DNA of 64,000 bases from Acetobacter lovaniensis (lineage in GTDB: Bacteria; Pseudomonadota; Alphaproteobacteria; Acetobacterales; Acetobacteraceae), in assembly GCF_014207635.1 (NCBI RefSeq), contig NZ_JACHIE010000003.1, forward strand, positions 62,001 through 126,000, read 5' to 3'. The translations under genes and the position numbers were made by a program. Of the stretch, positions 25,762 through 33,684 are shown one piece after another (position 1 is the first letter of the stretch; each line of letters starts with the position of its first letter). The notes below the pieces were generated by a model. The model did not search any database, was not told the origin of the DNA, and saw nothing but the letters and a program-made list of their open reading frames with translations.

Positions 25762-27231
25762 CTAGCGCGCATTGCCAGAAAGCAAAGCGGCATCACGCAT
25801 AAGACCCGGCGCCGGACAGCGCAGCCTTACATGGAAGAGCGAATACGTGTCCGCCACCACACCCCGCCGCGCGCGCACCTGCTCTGGCAATACGTCCAGC
25901 ACTTCAAAAAAACGGGTATCTGGCGGCCCCTGCCGCCGGTGGCTGAGAACGAGGTAGGCCTGCGCACCACAGGCTGGCCGGGGCAACGCAAACAGCGCCC
26001 AGCGCGGCTCAACCCCGGCAACCACGCGCTCCGGCGCATAGAATGCCAGTTCGGACGCCAGACCATACTCATCCGCAACCAGCGGAAAACCCTGCGGCAC
26101 CTGCGCTGAGACAGCGCGCGCAAAAGCGGGCCACCCCCCGACCTGCCGCAAGGTGACATCCAGATGAGGGGACAGGCGGAGCGGCATAAACGCAGCCTGC
26201 ACACACACGATCCCCGTAAGCCCCAGCCCCAGAAAACCTGCGATCTTCCACCATGGCCAAAGCACCCAAGCCGCCGCAAGCGCCACGGCGGGGTACAGCA
26301 CGACTGGCCAGTTAGCCTGCACCCGCGCCCCCAGAGCATGCTGCACAAACACGGCCACGGGCAGCACGATCATACACAGCAGCAATACGGAAAAACTATC
26401 CCGCCGCCGCCAGAGCAACCAGACACCACCAGCAAAAAACAGAAAAATCAGCGGGCTTGCCAGCCCGGCCTGTCCACCCAGCAACTCGCCCATAAAGCCA
26501 AGGGCGCGTGCGGAATTCCAGTCTCCCAGCCGCCCGCCCTGCTTGAAGAAACTGACCCATCCATGCTGGGCGTTCCACCAGATTACCGGAATAACGCAGA
26601 CAACCGCAACACAGGCCGCCCCAAAAGGCCACGGCGTCCGCAGCCATACCCGCCCCGCTCTGGTCGCAAACAGCCACACGGCAAGCCCGCCCAGAGGAAG
26701 CAGCATGGTATATTTACTCTCAAACCCCAGCCCGGCTGCCAGCCCTACAACCAGCCACATCCAGCGCTGCCGCCCCACACAGGCATGCACCAAACCCCAG
26801 AGCATCAGGGCCACAAACAGAAGCAGAGGTGCATCCGGGGTCATGACCAGAGCGCCAAGCCCGATGCTCAGAGTGCCATTCAGCAAAACGCCTGCACGAA
26901 TGGCCCCAATACGGGCCTGCTCCGGCGTAAGCTGCGTGCGCAACCAGCAGGACGCGGCCTGAACAACCAGCACAGTGCCCAGACAGGCGGAAAGCGGGCC
27001 CATAAGGCGCACACCCAAAGGGGTATCCCCTGCCAGGAACATCCCCATACGTGCCCAAACGGCCACCATGGGAGGATGGTCCAGATACCCGCCCGCCGGA
27101 GCCAGAGCCCATATACGATAATAAGCCTCATCCGGCGCAAGCGGGATAAACGCCGCCAGCACAAGGCGGAGAGCGGTCACAAGACCCAGCCCCCACACCC
27201 AGTATCCGTACTGTGCCAGACCGCTGCGCAA
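25762..27231 (-). CDS. GT39-type membrane glycosyltransferase (ArnT-like)
   Basis: The 489-residue protein has about eleven to twelve hydrophobic helices and the first periplasmic loop motif PDEAYYRIWALAPAGGYLDHPP, with the acidic pair expected of GT-C enzymes that use polyprenyl-phosphate sugars. The start is probably TTG at 27231: it lies two bases after the GT2 stop, GGAG stands 12 bases upstream, and earlier in-frame codons would overlap GT2 by 180 bases. Together with the GT2-GtrA fusion upstream it forms a likely lipid-linked sugar transfer pair that decorates an envelope glycolipid or glycan. Acceptor unknown. Confidence 0.82.
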   Translation of the reverse strand: MRSGLAQYGYWVWGLGLVTALRLVLAAFIPLAPDEAYYRIWALAPAGGYLDHPPMVAVWARMGMFLAGDTPLGVRLMGPLSACLGTVLVVQAASCWLRTQLTPEQARIGAIRAGVLLNGTLSIGLGALVMTPDAPLLLFVALMLWGLVHACVGRQRWMWLVVGLAAGLGFESKYTMLLPLGGLAVWLFATRAGRVWLRTPWPFGAACVAVVCVIPVIWWNAQHGWVSFFKQGGRLGDWNSARALGFMGELLGGQAGLASPLIFLFFAGGVWLLWRRRDSFSVLLLCMIVLPVAVFVQHALGARVQANWPVVLYPAVALAAAWVLWPWWKIAGFLGLGLTGIVCVQAAFMPLRLSPHLDVTLRQVGGWPAFARAVSAQVPQGFPLVADEYGLASELAFYAPERVVAGVEPRWALFALPRPACGAQAYLVLSHRRQGPPDTRFFEVLDVLPEQVRARRGVVADTYSLFHVRLRCPAPGLMRDAALLSGNAR

Positions 27232-27233
27232 GA

Positions 27234-28355
27234 TTACCGGGTTCTCCAGACAATTGTAGAAGACATGGCATAATTCCAGACCACGGCCAGCACGGCCCCG
27301 GCCAGACTGGCCTCGTTCACCCTGTAACTTTGCGCATACATCAGATGCGCCACACCCACATCGGCCAGAGCCCCAACGGAACAGACCAGCATAAACAGGA
27401 CCAGCCCCCACACACAGCGCCGACCGTGCAGACGCCGGTCCCGATAGGTGAAGTTATTATCCAGCGAAAAATTCACAACCATGGCGGCAATGGTGCCTAT
27501 GGCCTGCGCGGTAGAAAAATGCACCCCGCACAGCCAGACCAGATGCATGACCCCCAGATTGGCAACTATACCCGCAAGCCCCACGGCGCAGAAAGCCACA
27601 AAGCGCAAAGGCACCAACCCGCGTGACACTTTTTCTACCAGAAGTGCGGCAAACTGGAGCATGACCACAGCATCCAGCTTACTCTCCCCCGCCACACGGG
27701 GTTTGAAGCCGCAGTCTATCTCACGCACAGTGAGTGGCTTTCTGGATGAGAGCAGCAGATCAAGCAGGATTTTAAACCCGGCTCCCGACAGGTGCGGCGC
27801 AATGGCCACAAAAGTATCCCGGCGCAAGGCAAAAAAGCCGCTCATGGGGTCTGTCAGCCTGACCGGTAAAAACCGCTGCGCCAGCCATATTCCACTATCC
27901 GACAAGGCATGCCGCCACGCATTGGCAAGCCCCGCATTGCTACCGCCCTCAACATGGCGGCTGCCGACGGCAATATCGCACGTACCGGCAGCTACGGCGT
28001 CTATCAGGGCGATCAGGCGGCTTTCATCATGCTGGAGGTCACCATCCATGACGGCCACGACCTGCGCGGAGGAGGACAGAACCCCTTCTATCACCGCGGA
28101 GGAAAGGCCCCTGCGGCCAATACGGCAGATGCCGCGCACATAGCTTTTGCGCCTTGCCTGAGCACATATTGTTTCTGTTGTGCCATCGGGTGAATTGTCA
28201 TCGACAAAAATCACTTCCCAGCGGCGGCCCGCCATAACGGATTCCAGCATGGCAACAAGGGGCGCCACGTTGGCCGCCTCATTATAACACGGTACAATAA
28301 TGCTGATTAGGGGACCACCTGCCATACCGCCCTCGGGCGCATCCGTGGCTGGCAT
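27234..28355 (-). CDS. GT2 glycosyltransferase fused to a GtrA-like membrane domain
   Basis: Residues ~15-235 are a dolichol-phosphate mannosyltransferase-like GT2 domain (SIIVPCYNEAANV, FVDDNSPDGTTE, AVMDGDLQHDE, GSRHVEGG). Residues ~245-373 are a GtrA domain with four helices (RFVAFCAVGLAGIVANLGVM, MVVNFSLDNNFTYRDR). The enzyme likely makes polyprenyl-phosphate-sugar, which the downstream GT39 protein would use. The start ATG overlaps the stop of the Lrp-type regulator by one base (TAATG), so regulator and glycosyltransferase are coupled. Confidence 0.9.
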   Translation of the reverse strand: MPATDAPEGGMAGGPLISIIVPCYNEAANVAPLVAMLESVMAGRRWEVIFVDDNSPDGTTETICAQARRKSYVRGICRIGRRGLSSAVIEGVLSSSAQVVAVMDGDLQHDESRLIALIDAVAAGTCDIAVGSRHVEGGSNAGLANAWRHALSDSGIWLAQRFLPVRLTDPMSGFFALRRDTFVAIAPHLSGAGFKILLDLLLSSRKPLTVREIDCGFKPRVAGESKLDAVVMLQFAALLVEKVSRGLVPLRFVAFCAVGLAGIVANLGVMHLVWLCGVHFSTAQAIGTIAAMVVNFSLDNNFTYRDRRLHGRRCVWGLVLFMLVCSVGALADVGVAHLMYAQSYRVNEASLAGAVLAVVWNYAMSSTIVWRTR

Positions 28356-28840
28356 TACTCCGCGGTTCCTTCCCGGGCGCCGGGCAACGGCACACCCTTG
28401 CGCTCCAGACTGGTGCGGATGGTCTGCAATGTCTGCACCCGAATAACGTGTGCGGCTTCGGTCAACTGCCGGGTCAGTGCGTTTTCATGCGCTGCGTCAC
28501 GCGCGATCAGGCGGACCAGAAAATCCCCACCGCCGCGAATCATGTGGCATTCGCGCACTTCAGGCCATTCGGCAAGCTGGCGTTCAAAAGCGGAGAGCAC
28601 GGTTTCTTTCTGGCTATCCAGACCGATCAGCGCAAAAAAGATGATTGGCCACCCAAGGGCCGTTGCATCCGGCTGGGCGTGATAACCACGGATAACACCT
28701 TCCTCCTCCAGCCGCCGGACACGGCGAAGGCAGGGAGGAGCGGAAATACCCACACGCCGCGCCAGTTCGACATTGGTCATGCGACCGTCATCCTGCAATT
28801 CGGCTACGATACGAAGATCAACAGCGTCCAGATCCGTCAC
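28355..28840 (-). CDS. Lrp/AsnC family transcriptional regulator
   Basis: The 161-residue protein has an N-terminal winged-helix DNA-binding domain ([18 protein letters not shown], then [20 protein letters not shown]) and a C-terminal RAM domain ([20 protein letters not shown]). Members sense amino acids and form dimers or octamers. I chose GTG 28840 because the family begins just before LDxxD and AGGATAGG stands upstream; the in-frame ATGs farther out add 24 non-homologous-looking residues. It is the first gene of a coupled set with the two glycosyltransferases and is divergent from trxB (203-base gap). Confidence 0.9.
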   Translation of the reverse strand: MTDLDAVDLRIVAELQDDGRMTNVELARRVGISAPPCLRRVRRLEEEGVIRGYHAQPDATALGWPIIFFALIGLDSQKETVLSAFERQLAEWPEVRECHMIRGGGDFLVRLIARDAAHENALTRQLTEAAHVIRVQTLQTIRTSLERKGVPLPGAREGTAE

Positions 28841-29043
28841 CTTATCCGACCTATCCTGTGCAAGATGCCACTCCCATGAAGAGTGGGGAGTATATGCCAT
28901 GCTCCCCGCCATGCCGCAAACTGATCTCTCAACACTTGCTCAACGCCAAGTCACCCGTCATATCCTTTTATCCAACACATTCTGGACCATGCTTGCGCGG
29001 CACAACTGCACCCGCACTTCTTGCTTTGGGGAATTCTTCTGGC

Positions 29044-29997
29044 ATGACTGAGACCATCACAACCGATCTGCTTGTTATTGGCGCAGGCCCCGCAGGCTAT
29101 ACGGCGGCTATTTACGCTGCACGCGCCAACCTCTCCCCCGTTCTGGTGGCAGGACTGCAACCCGGCGGGCAATTAACCATTACAACGGATGTGGAAAACT
29201 ACCCCGGCTTTGCCAAGGCCGTGCAGGGTCCGTGGCTGATGGAGCAGATGGCCGAACAGGCCCTTAATGTTGGCACCCGCATTGAATACGACATTATTAC
29301 CGAGGTGGACTTCACCACGGGCTCTCCCTTCCGGCTGGTCGGGGATTCCGGCAGCGTCTACATAGCAAAGGCCATTATTGTTGCGACAGGTGCCCAGGCA
29401 CGCTGGCTTGGCCTGCCGAACGAAAAACGCCTGCAGGGTGCTGGTGTTTCCGCCTGCGCCACATGTGATGGGTTTTTCTACCGGGGCAAAAAGGTGGCTG
29501 TGGTTGGCGGTGGCAATACCGCAGTGGAAGAAGCCCTGTACCTGACCCACCACGCAGCCCACGTGACCCTGATCCACCGCCGCGACTCCCTGCGGGCTGA
29601 AAAAATTCTTCAGGACCGGCTGTTCAGCCACCCCAAGATTTCGGTCATCTGGGATAGCGAAGTGGAAGATATTCTCTCCACCGGAACGCCAGAGGTGGTC
29701 AGCGCCGTACGCCTGCGCAACCTCAAGGACCAGAGCACAACCACGCTCGAAACCGACGGACTGTTCATTGCCATTGGCCATGCCCCCACGACCGGGATTT
29801 TCAAGGGCCAGCTCGCACTCGATACCGACGGATATATTCAGACCGTACCCGGAACGACCCGGACATCTGTTCCCGGCGTGTTTGCCGCAGGAGATGTACA
29901 GGACAAGATATACCGGCAGGCTGTCACAGCCGCGGGCACAGGCTGCATGGCAGCACTGGATGCGGAACGATATTTGGCAGAACTGCCCAAACCGTAA
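29044..29997 (+). CDS. trxB: Thioredoxin reductase
   Basis: NADPH-dependent flavoenzyme that reduces thioredoxin. The 317-residue protein has the FAD motif [18 protein letters not shown], the redox-active CATCDG, the NADPH motif [13 protein letters not shown] and the second FAD motif [11 protein letters not shown] chose the ATG at 29044 because it yields the usual length; upstream in-frame codons would add 62 unrelated residues. The LsrB-like regulator follows on the same strand after 103 bases, an arrangement kept in many alphaproteobacteria. Confidence 0.95.
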   Translation: MTETITTDLLVIGAGPAGYTAAIYAARANLSPVLVAGLQPGGQLTITTDVENYPGFAKAVQGPWLMEQMAEQALNVGTRIEYDIITEVDFTTGSPFRLVGDSGSVYIAKAIIVATGAQARWLGLPNEKRLQGAGVSACATCDGFFYRGKKVAVVGGGNTAVEEALYLTHHAAHVTLIHRRDSLRAEKILQDRLFSHPKISVIWDSEVEDILSTGTPEVVSAVRLRNLKDQSTTTLETDGLFIAIGHAPTTGIFKGQLALDTDGYIQTVPGTTRTSVPGVFAAGDVQDKIYRQAVTAAGTGCMAALDAERYLAELPKP

Positions 29998-30016
29998 CGC
30001 TGCCCATACCTTGACC

Positions 30017-30038
30017 ACGTGCGGTAATTACTGCACGT
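30017..30038. promoter_or_regulatory. 22-bp palindrome upstream of the LysR-type gene (candidate operator)
   Basis: ACGTGCGGTAATTACTGCAC (then GT) is an inverted repeat with only one mismatched base pair, centred on GTAATTAC and with the outer arms TGC...GCA spaced as in LysR-type T-N11-A sites. It stands about 30 bases upstream of a perfect TATAAT (30069-30074), so it could be the autoregulatory site of the LsrB-like protein. Confidence 0.45.
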
Positions 30039-30068
30039 AGTAGCTTCGAAAGCATGGCATTGTGCTTT

Positions 30069-30074
30069 TATAAT
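30069..30074 (+). promoter_or_regulatory. -10 element for the LysR-type gene
   Basis: A perfect TATAAT lies 27 bases upstream of the GTG start. No good -35 hexamer is present at the usual distance, as is common for activator-dependent promoters. Confidence 0.5.
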
Positions 30075-30100
30075 TTCAGTCAATTTAGCAGGAGGCGTGC

Positions 30101-30982
30101 GTGGACTGGGACAAACTCCGGGTTTTCCATGCCGTAGCGGAAGCCGGTTCCTTTACCCACGCGGGGGATGTGCTTAACCTAAGCCAGTCTGCCGTATCCA
30201 GACAGATTTCTGCTCTGGAAGATGTTCTTCAGGTCCCCCTATTCCATCGCCATGCGCGTGGGTTGATCCTGACTGAGCAGGGGGAAACCTTGCATAAAAC
30301 AGTGCGGGAGGTGTTCTCCAAACTGGAGATGACACAGACCCTGCTGACAGAGAGCAAGGAAAAAGCCGCAGGCCGCCTACGGGTTACAACCACAACAGGC
30401 TTTGGCAACTGCTGGCTTATGCCACGACTCCATAAGTTTATGGAAGCCAACCCCGAAATTGATATCTGCCTTATTCTGGAAGATAACGATCTGGACCTTG
30501 GCATGCGCGAAGCGGATGTGGCCGTGCGGATGCATGCCCCGCGCCAGCCGGACCTGATCCAGCGGCATCTGGCGGACTTCAGCCTGCCCATTTTTGCCGC
30601 ATCGCAGTATATTGAACGCCACGGTGCGCCTTCTTCTCTGGAAGACATCAAGAATCACCAACTGGTTCTGTTTGGTGAACACCACCCCCCTGTTGCCCAC
30701 ATTAACTGGCTGGCAGAAGCCGGACAGACCAACAGCCACGCACGCCCTGCACGGCTGGAGGTCAACAGCATGGCTGCCATGGCCTCAGCCATTGCCGCAG
30801 GACTGGGCCTTGGCTCCATTCCGTCTTATGCCGCAAGCAAGTTTCCCGATCTGATACAGATTTTGCCTGAAATCACGACCCCGACGGTTGACGCCTATTT
30901 TGTCTATCCTGAGGAATTGCGCAGCTCCAAACGTGTTGCCGTATTCCGTGACTTTCTCATGAGCGAACTCGGCATTCGTTAA
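30101..30982 (+). CDS. lsrB: LysR-family regulator, LsrB/VtlR-like
   Basis: The 293-residue protein starts at GTG 30101 with AGGAGG upstream. Its N-terminus (MDWDKLRVFHAVAEAGSFTH, LNLSQSAVSRQISALE, VPLFHRHARGLILTEQGE) closely matches the LsrB/VtlR group of rhizobia and Brucella, which control oxidative-stress, glutathione and envelope genes and small RNAs, and which are also found next to trxB. The effector domain holds two cysteines (about residues 104 and 123); in Sinorhizobium LsrB cysteines are reported to take part in redox sensing, so a similar role is possible. A terminator follows at 31002. Confidence 0.85.
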   Translation: MDWDKLRVFHAVAEAGSFTHAGDVLNLSQSAVSRQISALEDVLQVPLFHRHARGLILTEQGETLHKTVREVFSKLEMTQTLLTESKEKAAGRLRVTTTTGFGNCWLMPRLHKFMEANPEIDICLILEDNDLDLGMREADVAVRMHAPRQPDLIQRHLADFSLPIFAASQYIERHGAPSSLEDIKNHQLVLFGEHHPPVAHINWLAEAGQTNSHARPARLEVNSMAAMASAIAAGLGLGSIPSYAASKFPDLIQILPEITTPTVDAYFVYPEELRSSKRVAVFRDFLMSELGIR

Positions 30983-31001
30983 AACTGAAGGCACGACTTT
31001 T

Positions 31002-31043
31002 AAAATCCCGGCTTTTCCTTAATACGGAAGGCCGGGATTTTTT
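31002..31043 (+). terminator. Intrinsic terminator after the LysR-type gene
   Basis: AAAATCCCGGC-TTTTCC pairs with GGAAG-GCCGGGATTTT around a short loop, followed by T6. It begins 20 bases after the lsrB stop. Confidence 0.85.
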
Positions 31044-31472
31044 ATTTCAAAATCAATAATGCCAACCAAAGCACTTCAGATATTCCAAAAATGCAGTCCT
31101 TTTTTGTGCTTGGAAAATACTAAATAGCTGAATTGTCGTTTTTTATCGCCTCTTCATTCTGGAAATACATCCGTTATCAAAAATATTATAATATCCTCAA
31201 GCAAGTTTCATAAAATACCAAGATAATCGTCAGAACAAGGACATACGGCAGCGCCTCCCTGTCCGCCTGTATAATTATTGAGTATTATTAAACAAAATAT
31301 TACGGATAATTTATGCAAATTCCCTCAAATACTAAAAAAATCAACCGACCGTTCCAACGTTATATACCAATGCAGCCTTATTTTTGCTTTTTTGTATATT
31401 TGGTAGTTCACAAAGATTAAATAATTGGGTATGGTTCTTATTATTCACACTGAATTTTTAATTAGGCCTGTC
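31044..31472. other. AT-rich noncoding gap upstream of mucR
   Basis: About 430 bases with no credible gene and base composition strikingly more AT-rich than anything else in the window. It contains many TpA steps and A/T tracts and a perfect 12-bp palindrome ATATTATAATAT at 31183-31194. MucR/Ros proteins bind AT-rich DNA with TpA steps and repress their own genes, so this is a plausible autoregulatory region. No promoter hexamers stand out strongly enough to name. Confidence 0.6.
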
Positions 31473-31937
31473 ATGAGTGAGATCCAGAACTATTCGCCTC
31501 TCCTAGATCTTGTAGCCGAGATCGTGTCTGCGCACGTCTCCAACAACCAGACGGACCCTGCCGTCATTCCGGTTTTGATCAAGGACGTTTTTCAGGCTCT
31601 CAAAACGGCTGACCAGCCGCAGAGCGAACCGGAAAAACTGCAGCCAGCCGTCCCCGTCAAACGGTCAGTCTTCCCTGACTACATCGTTTGCCTTGAAGAT
31701 GGTAAAAAGCTGAAAATGCTCAAGCGCCATCTTCAGAGCGCGTATGGCATGTCCCCCGAACAGTACCGTGAACGCTGGAACCTTCCTGCGGATTACCCCA
31801 TGGTTGCCCCCAACTATGCGGAACGCCGTTCCACTCTGGCGCGGGAAATCGGTCTTGGCCGTAAAATCCATGCTGCCGGGGATGAAGACGATACGTCTGG
31901 CCGTGCAAAGCGCGGCAAAAAGGCAACGACCGCCTAA
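31473..31937 (+). CDS. mucR: MucR/Ros family transcriptional regulator
   Basis: The 154-residue protein has an N-terminal helical oligomerisation region (SEIQNYSPLLDLVAEIVSAH) and the family's DNA-binding domain (FPDYIVCLEDGKKLKMLKRHL, then MSPEQYRERWNLPADYPMVA and PNYAERRSTLAREIGLGRK), with a basic tail. MucR proteins act as H-NS-like global regulators of AT-rich genes. The zinc site is incomplete: Cys, Asp and one His are present, but the last His is replaced (HLQSAYG). I chose ATG 31473; the longer form at 31425 adds 16 hydrophobic residues not typical of the family. A weak hairpin with a T-run (about 31958-31996) follows the gene. Confidence 0.92.
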   Translation: MSEIQNYSPLLDLVAEIVSAHVSNNQTDPAVIPVLIKDVFQALKTADQPQSEPEKLQPAVPVKRSVFPDYIVCLEDGKKLKMLKRHLQSAYGMSPEQYRERWNLPADYPMVAPNYAERRSTLAREIGLGRKIHAAGDEDDTSGRAKRGKKATTA

Positions 31938-32091
31938 GATAGGCACATATGCTACGGCGGTCCGGGCCTAAGCGTCCGACCGTCATGCATTTTTTATCTT
32001 GACGCTTGCCCATAGAGAACGGAATGCTTGTATGTGTCTGGCACAGATCTGGTCAGACCTTACTTCTCTACCCTAATCGGGAGGGGGCTCA

Positions 32092-32382
32092 ATGACGCGG
32101 TCTGAACTTATTGCCATTCTCATAGAAAAAAACCCGCACTTGCAGCTCAGAGAGGCAACGCTGCTGGTCAATACGGTTTTTGGCGGCATTACAAGCAGTC
32201 TGGCAGCAGGTAACCGCGTTGAGTTGCGCGGGTTCGGTGCTTTTTCCGTCAAGGAAAGAGAGCCACGTCTGGGCCGCAACCCCAAGACCGGGGAACAGGT
32301 CAAGGTCAGCAAAAAGCTGGTACCTTTTTTCAAAACAGGTAAAGAGCTTCACCAACGCCTTAATAAGGCGGATGCAGGCTAA
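32092..32382 (+). CDS. ihfB: Integration host factor subunit beta
   Basis: A 96-residue HU/IHF-fold DNA-bending protein. [18 protein letters not shown] is the IhfB N-terminus; [20 protein letters not shown] and [20 protein letters not shown] form the DNA-intercalating arm and its base. GGGAGGGGG lies upstream of ATG 32092. The alpha subunit gene is also in the window (37367-37684), so both halves of IHF are encoded here but in separate transcripts. Confidence 0.95.
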   Translation: MTRSELIAILIEKNPHLQLREATLLVNTVFGGITSSLAAGNRVELRGFGAFSVKEREPRLGRNPKTGEQVKVSKKLVPFFKTGKELHQRLNKADAG

Positions 32383-32394
32383 CTCCTCCCCTCC

Positions 32395-33669
32395 CTATTC
32401 CTGTTCTGCGTTTTGATGCTGTGCCACGTAGTGGGCCGCTAGCCGCAAATCTTCTACAAAATGGGCATACTCGCGCTGTTTGCTGTCCTCATCGCGCAAT
32501 CGTAGCAGATAGGACGGATGAACCGTCACCAGTCCCTGTGTCTGCTCTTCCAGCGGGAACAGGCGTGAACGGGTGCGAGAGATTGTAACGGGTTGTTGCA
32601 GCACACTCTGCGCGGCCGTTGCCCCCAGCATCACCAGTAACGCGGGGCGGACTAGCCGACGTTCCGCATCCAGCCACACATGGCAGGCAGCGACGTGCTC
32701 GGCTTCGGGCTTATGGTGCAGGCGGCGCGTTCCGTTCCAGGTGAAATGGAAATGCTTGACGGCGTTGGTCACATAAATCTGATCACGACGTAACCCGGCA
32801 TCCTGCAAGGCGCGGTCCAGAAGCTGGCCCGCTGGCCCCACAAAAGGGCGCCCCTGAAGGTCTTCCTGATCCCCCGGCTGTTCCCCCACAAGCATAATGC
32901 GGGCATACTCCGGCCCTTCGCCAAAAACGGTACGGGATGCGGGCTGCCACAACGCGCAGGCCCGGCAGTCCATCGCACGGGCTGCCAGCGCGGCAAGGGT
33001 GGGGGCGGTGTCCACATCCTTACGCTGCGGGGGAAAAACGCTCAGGCCGTACCCCTGCCAGATGCCGGTGCCATCAGCCTGCCAGTGCACGGATTCGTCC
33101 TCAGCCACCGTATCCGTTCCCGCCGCAAAGCGTATGCCACCGGCCCATTCCATCCGCCGGTAAGGGGCTACAACCCGCCACGGCCGCACATTCCGTTCCA
33201 TGCAGTAATGGGAATTGGCTTCCAGAATATAATGCTCTGGTACGCAATGCAGCACGTCCCCATCTCCGTGCGCCGTAAACGTGGAAAAAGCGTCGCGAAA
33301 GCGCAGCGTATCTGCCCTGACAGCAGCCGAGGCCTGCCGGAGCCACAGCAGGTCGGGGTCAGTCGTATCTGTTAATACCAGTCCGGCATACGCCAGACGG
33401 TAAACAATGCGATAAAGTGTCGCAAACCGTTCGGGATCATGCGCCTGTAATGCCTGGGCCAGCACACCCACAAACCGGCGGGAAAGGTTGAGGCCAGACG
33501 GAGCATCTGGCGGATTCTGCGCAGGCTCGGCAGACCAGACTGCGTCCTGCCCGGCTCCTGCCACCCGCCAGACTACGGATTCCGGTAATGCACCGGCGCG
33601 CACAAAATGGCTACTCGCCTTACGCCACGTTGCAAAATCGACCTGATGCGCAAGAACAACCTCTGGCAT
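32395..33669 (-). CDS. udgX: UdgX-type uracil-DNA binding protein fused to a DUF4130-like domain
   Basis: The 424-residue protein has an N-terminal ~230-residue domain of the type found beside radical-SAM putative DNA-repair proteins (RFVGVLAQALQAHD, then VPEHYILEANSHYCMERN) and a C-terminal uracil-DNA glycosylase superfamily domain. The latter has the FeS-type cysteines (CRACALW and later C), VGEQPGDQEDLQGRPFVGPAG and the UdgX loop VKHFHFTW..RRLHHKP. In UdgX the loop His forms a covalent bond with the deoxyribose at uracil sites; the expected His is present. The usual radical-SAM partner gene is not adjacent. It is convergent with ihfB (12 bases apart) and 15 bases downstream of murJ. Confidence 0.88.
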   Translation of the reverse strand: MPEVVLAHQVDFATWRKASSHFVRAGALPESVVWRVAGAGQDAVWSAEPAQNPPDAPSGLNLSRRFVGVLAQALQAHDPERFATLYRIVYRLAYAGLVLTDTTDPDLLWLRQASAAVRADTLRFRDAFSTFTAHGDGDVLHCVPEHYILEANSHYCMERNVRPWRVVAPYRRMEWAGGIRFAAGTDTVAEDESVHWQADGTGIWQGYGLSVFPPQRKDVDTAPTLAALAARAMDCRACALWQPASRTVFGEGPEYARIMLVGEQPGDQEDLQGRPFVGPAGQLLDRALQDAGLRRDQIYVTNAVKHFHFTWNGTRRLHHKPEAEHVAACHVWLDAERRLVRPALLVMLGATAAQSVLQQPVTISRTRSRLFPLEEQTQGLVTVHPSYLLRLRDEDSKQREYAHFVEDLRLAAHYVAQHQNAEQE

Positions 33670-33684
33670 GCACCGCTCCCCTGC

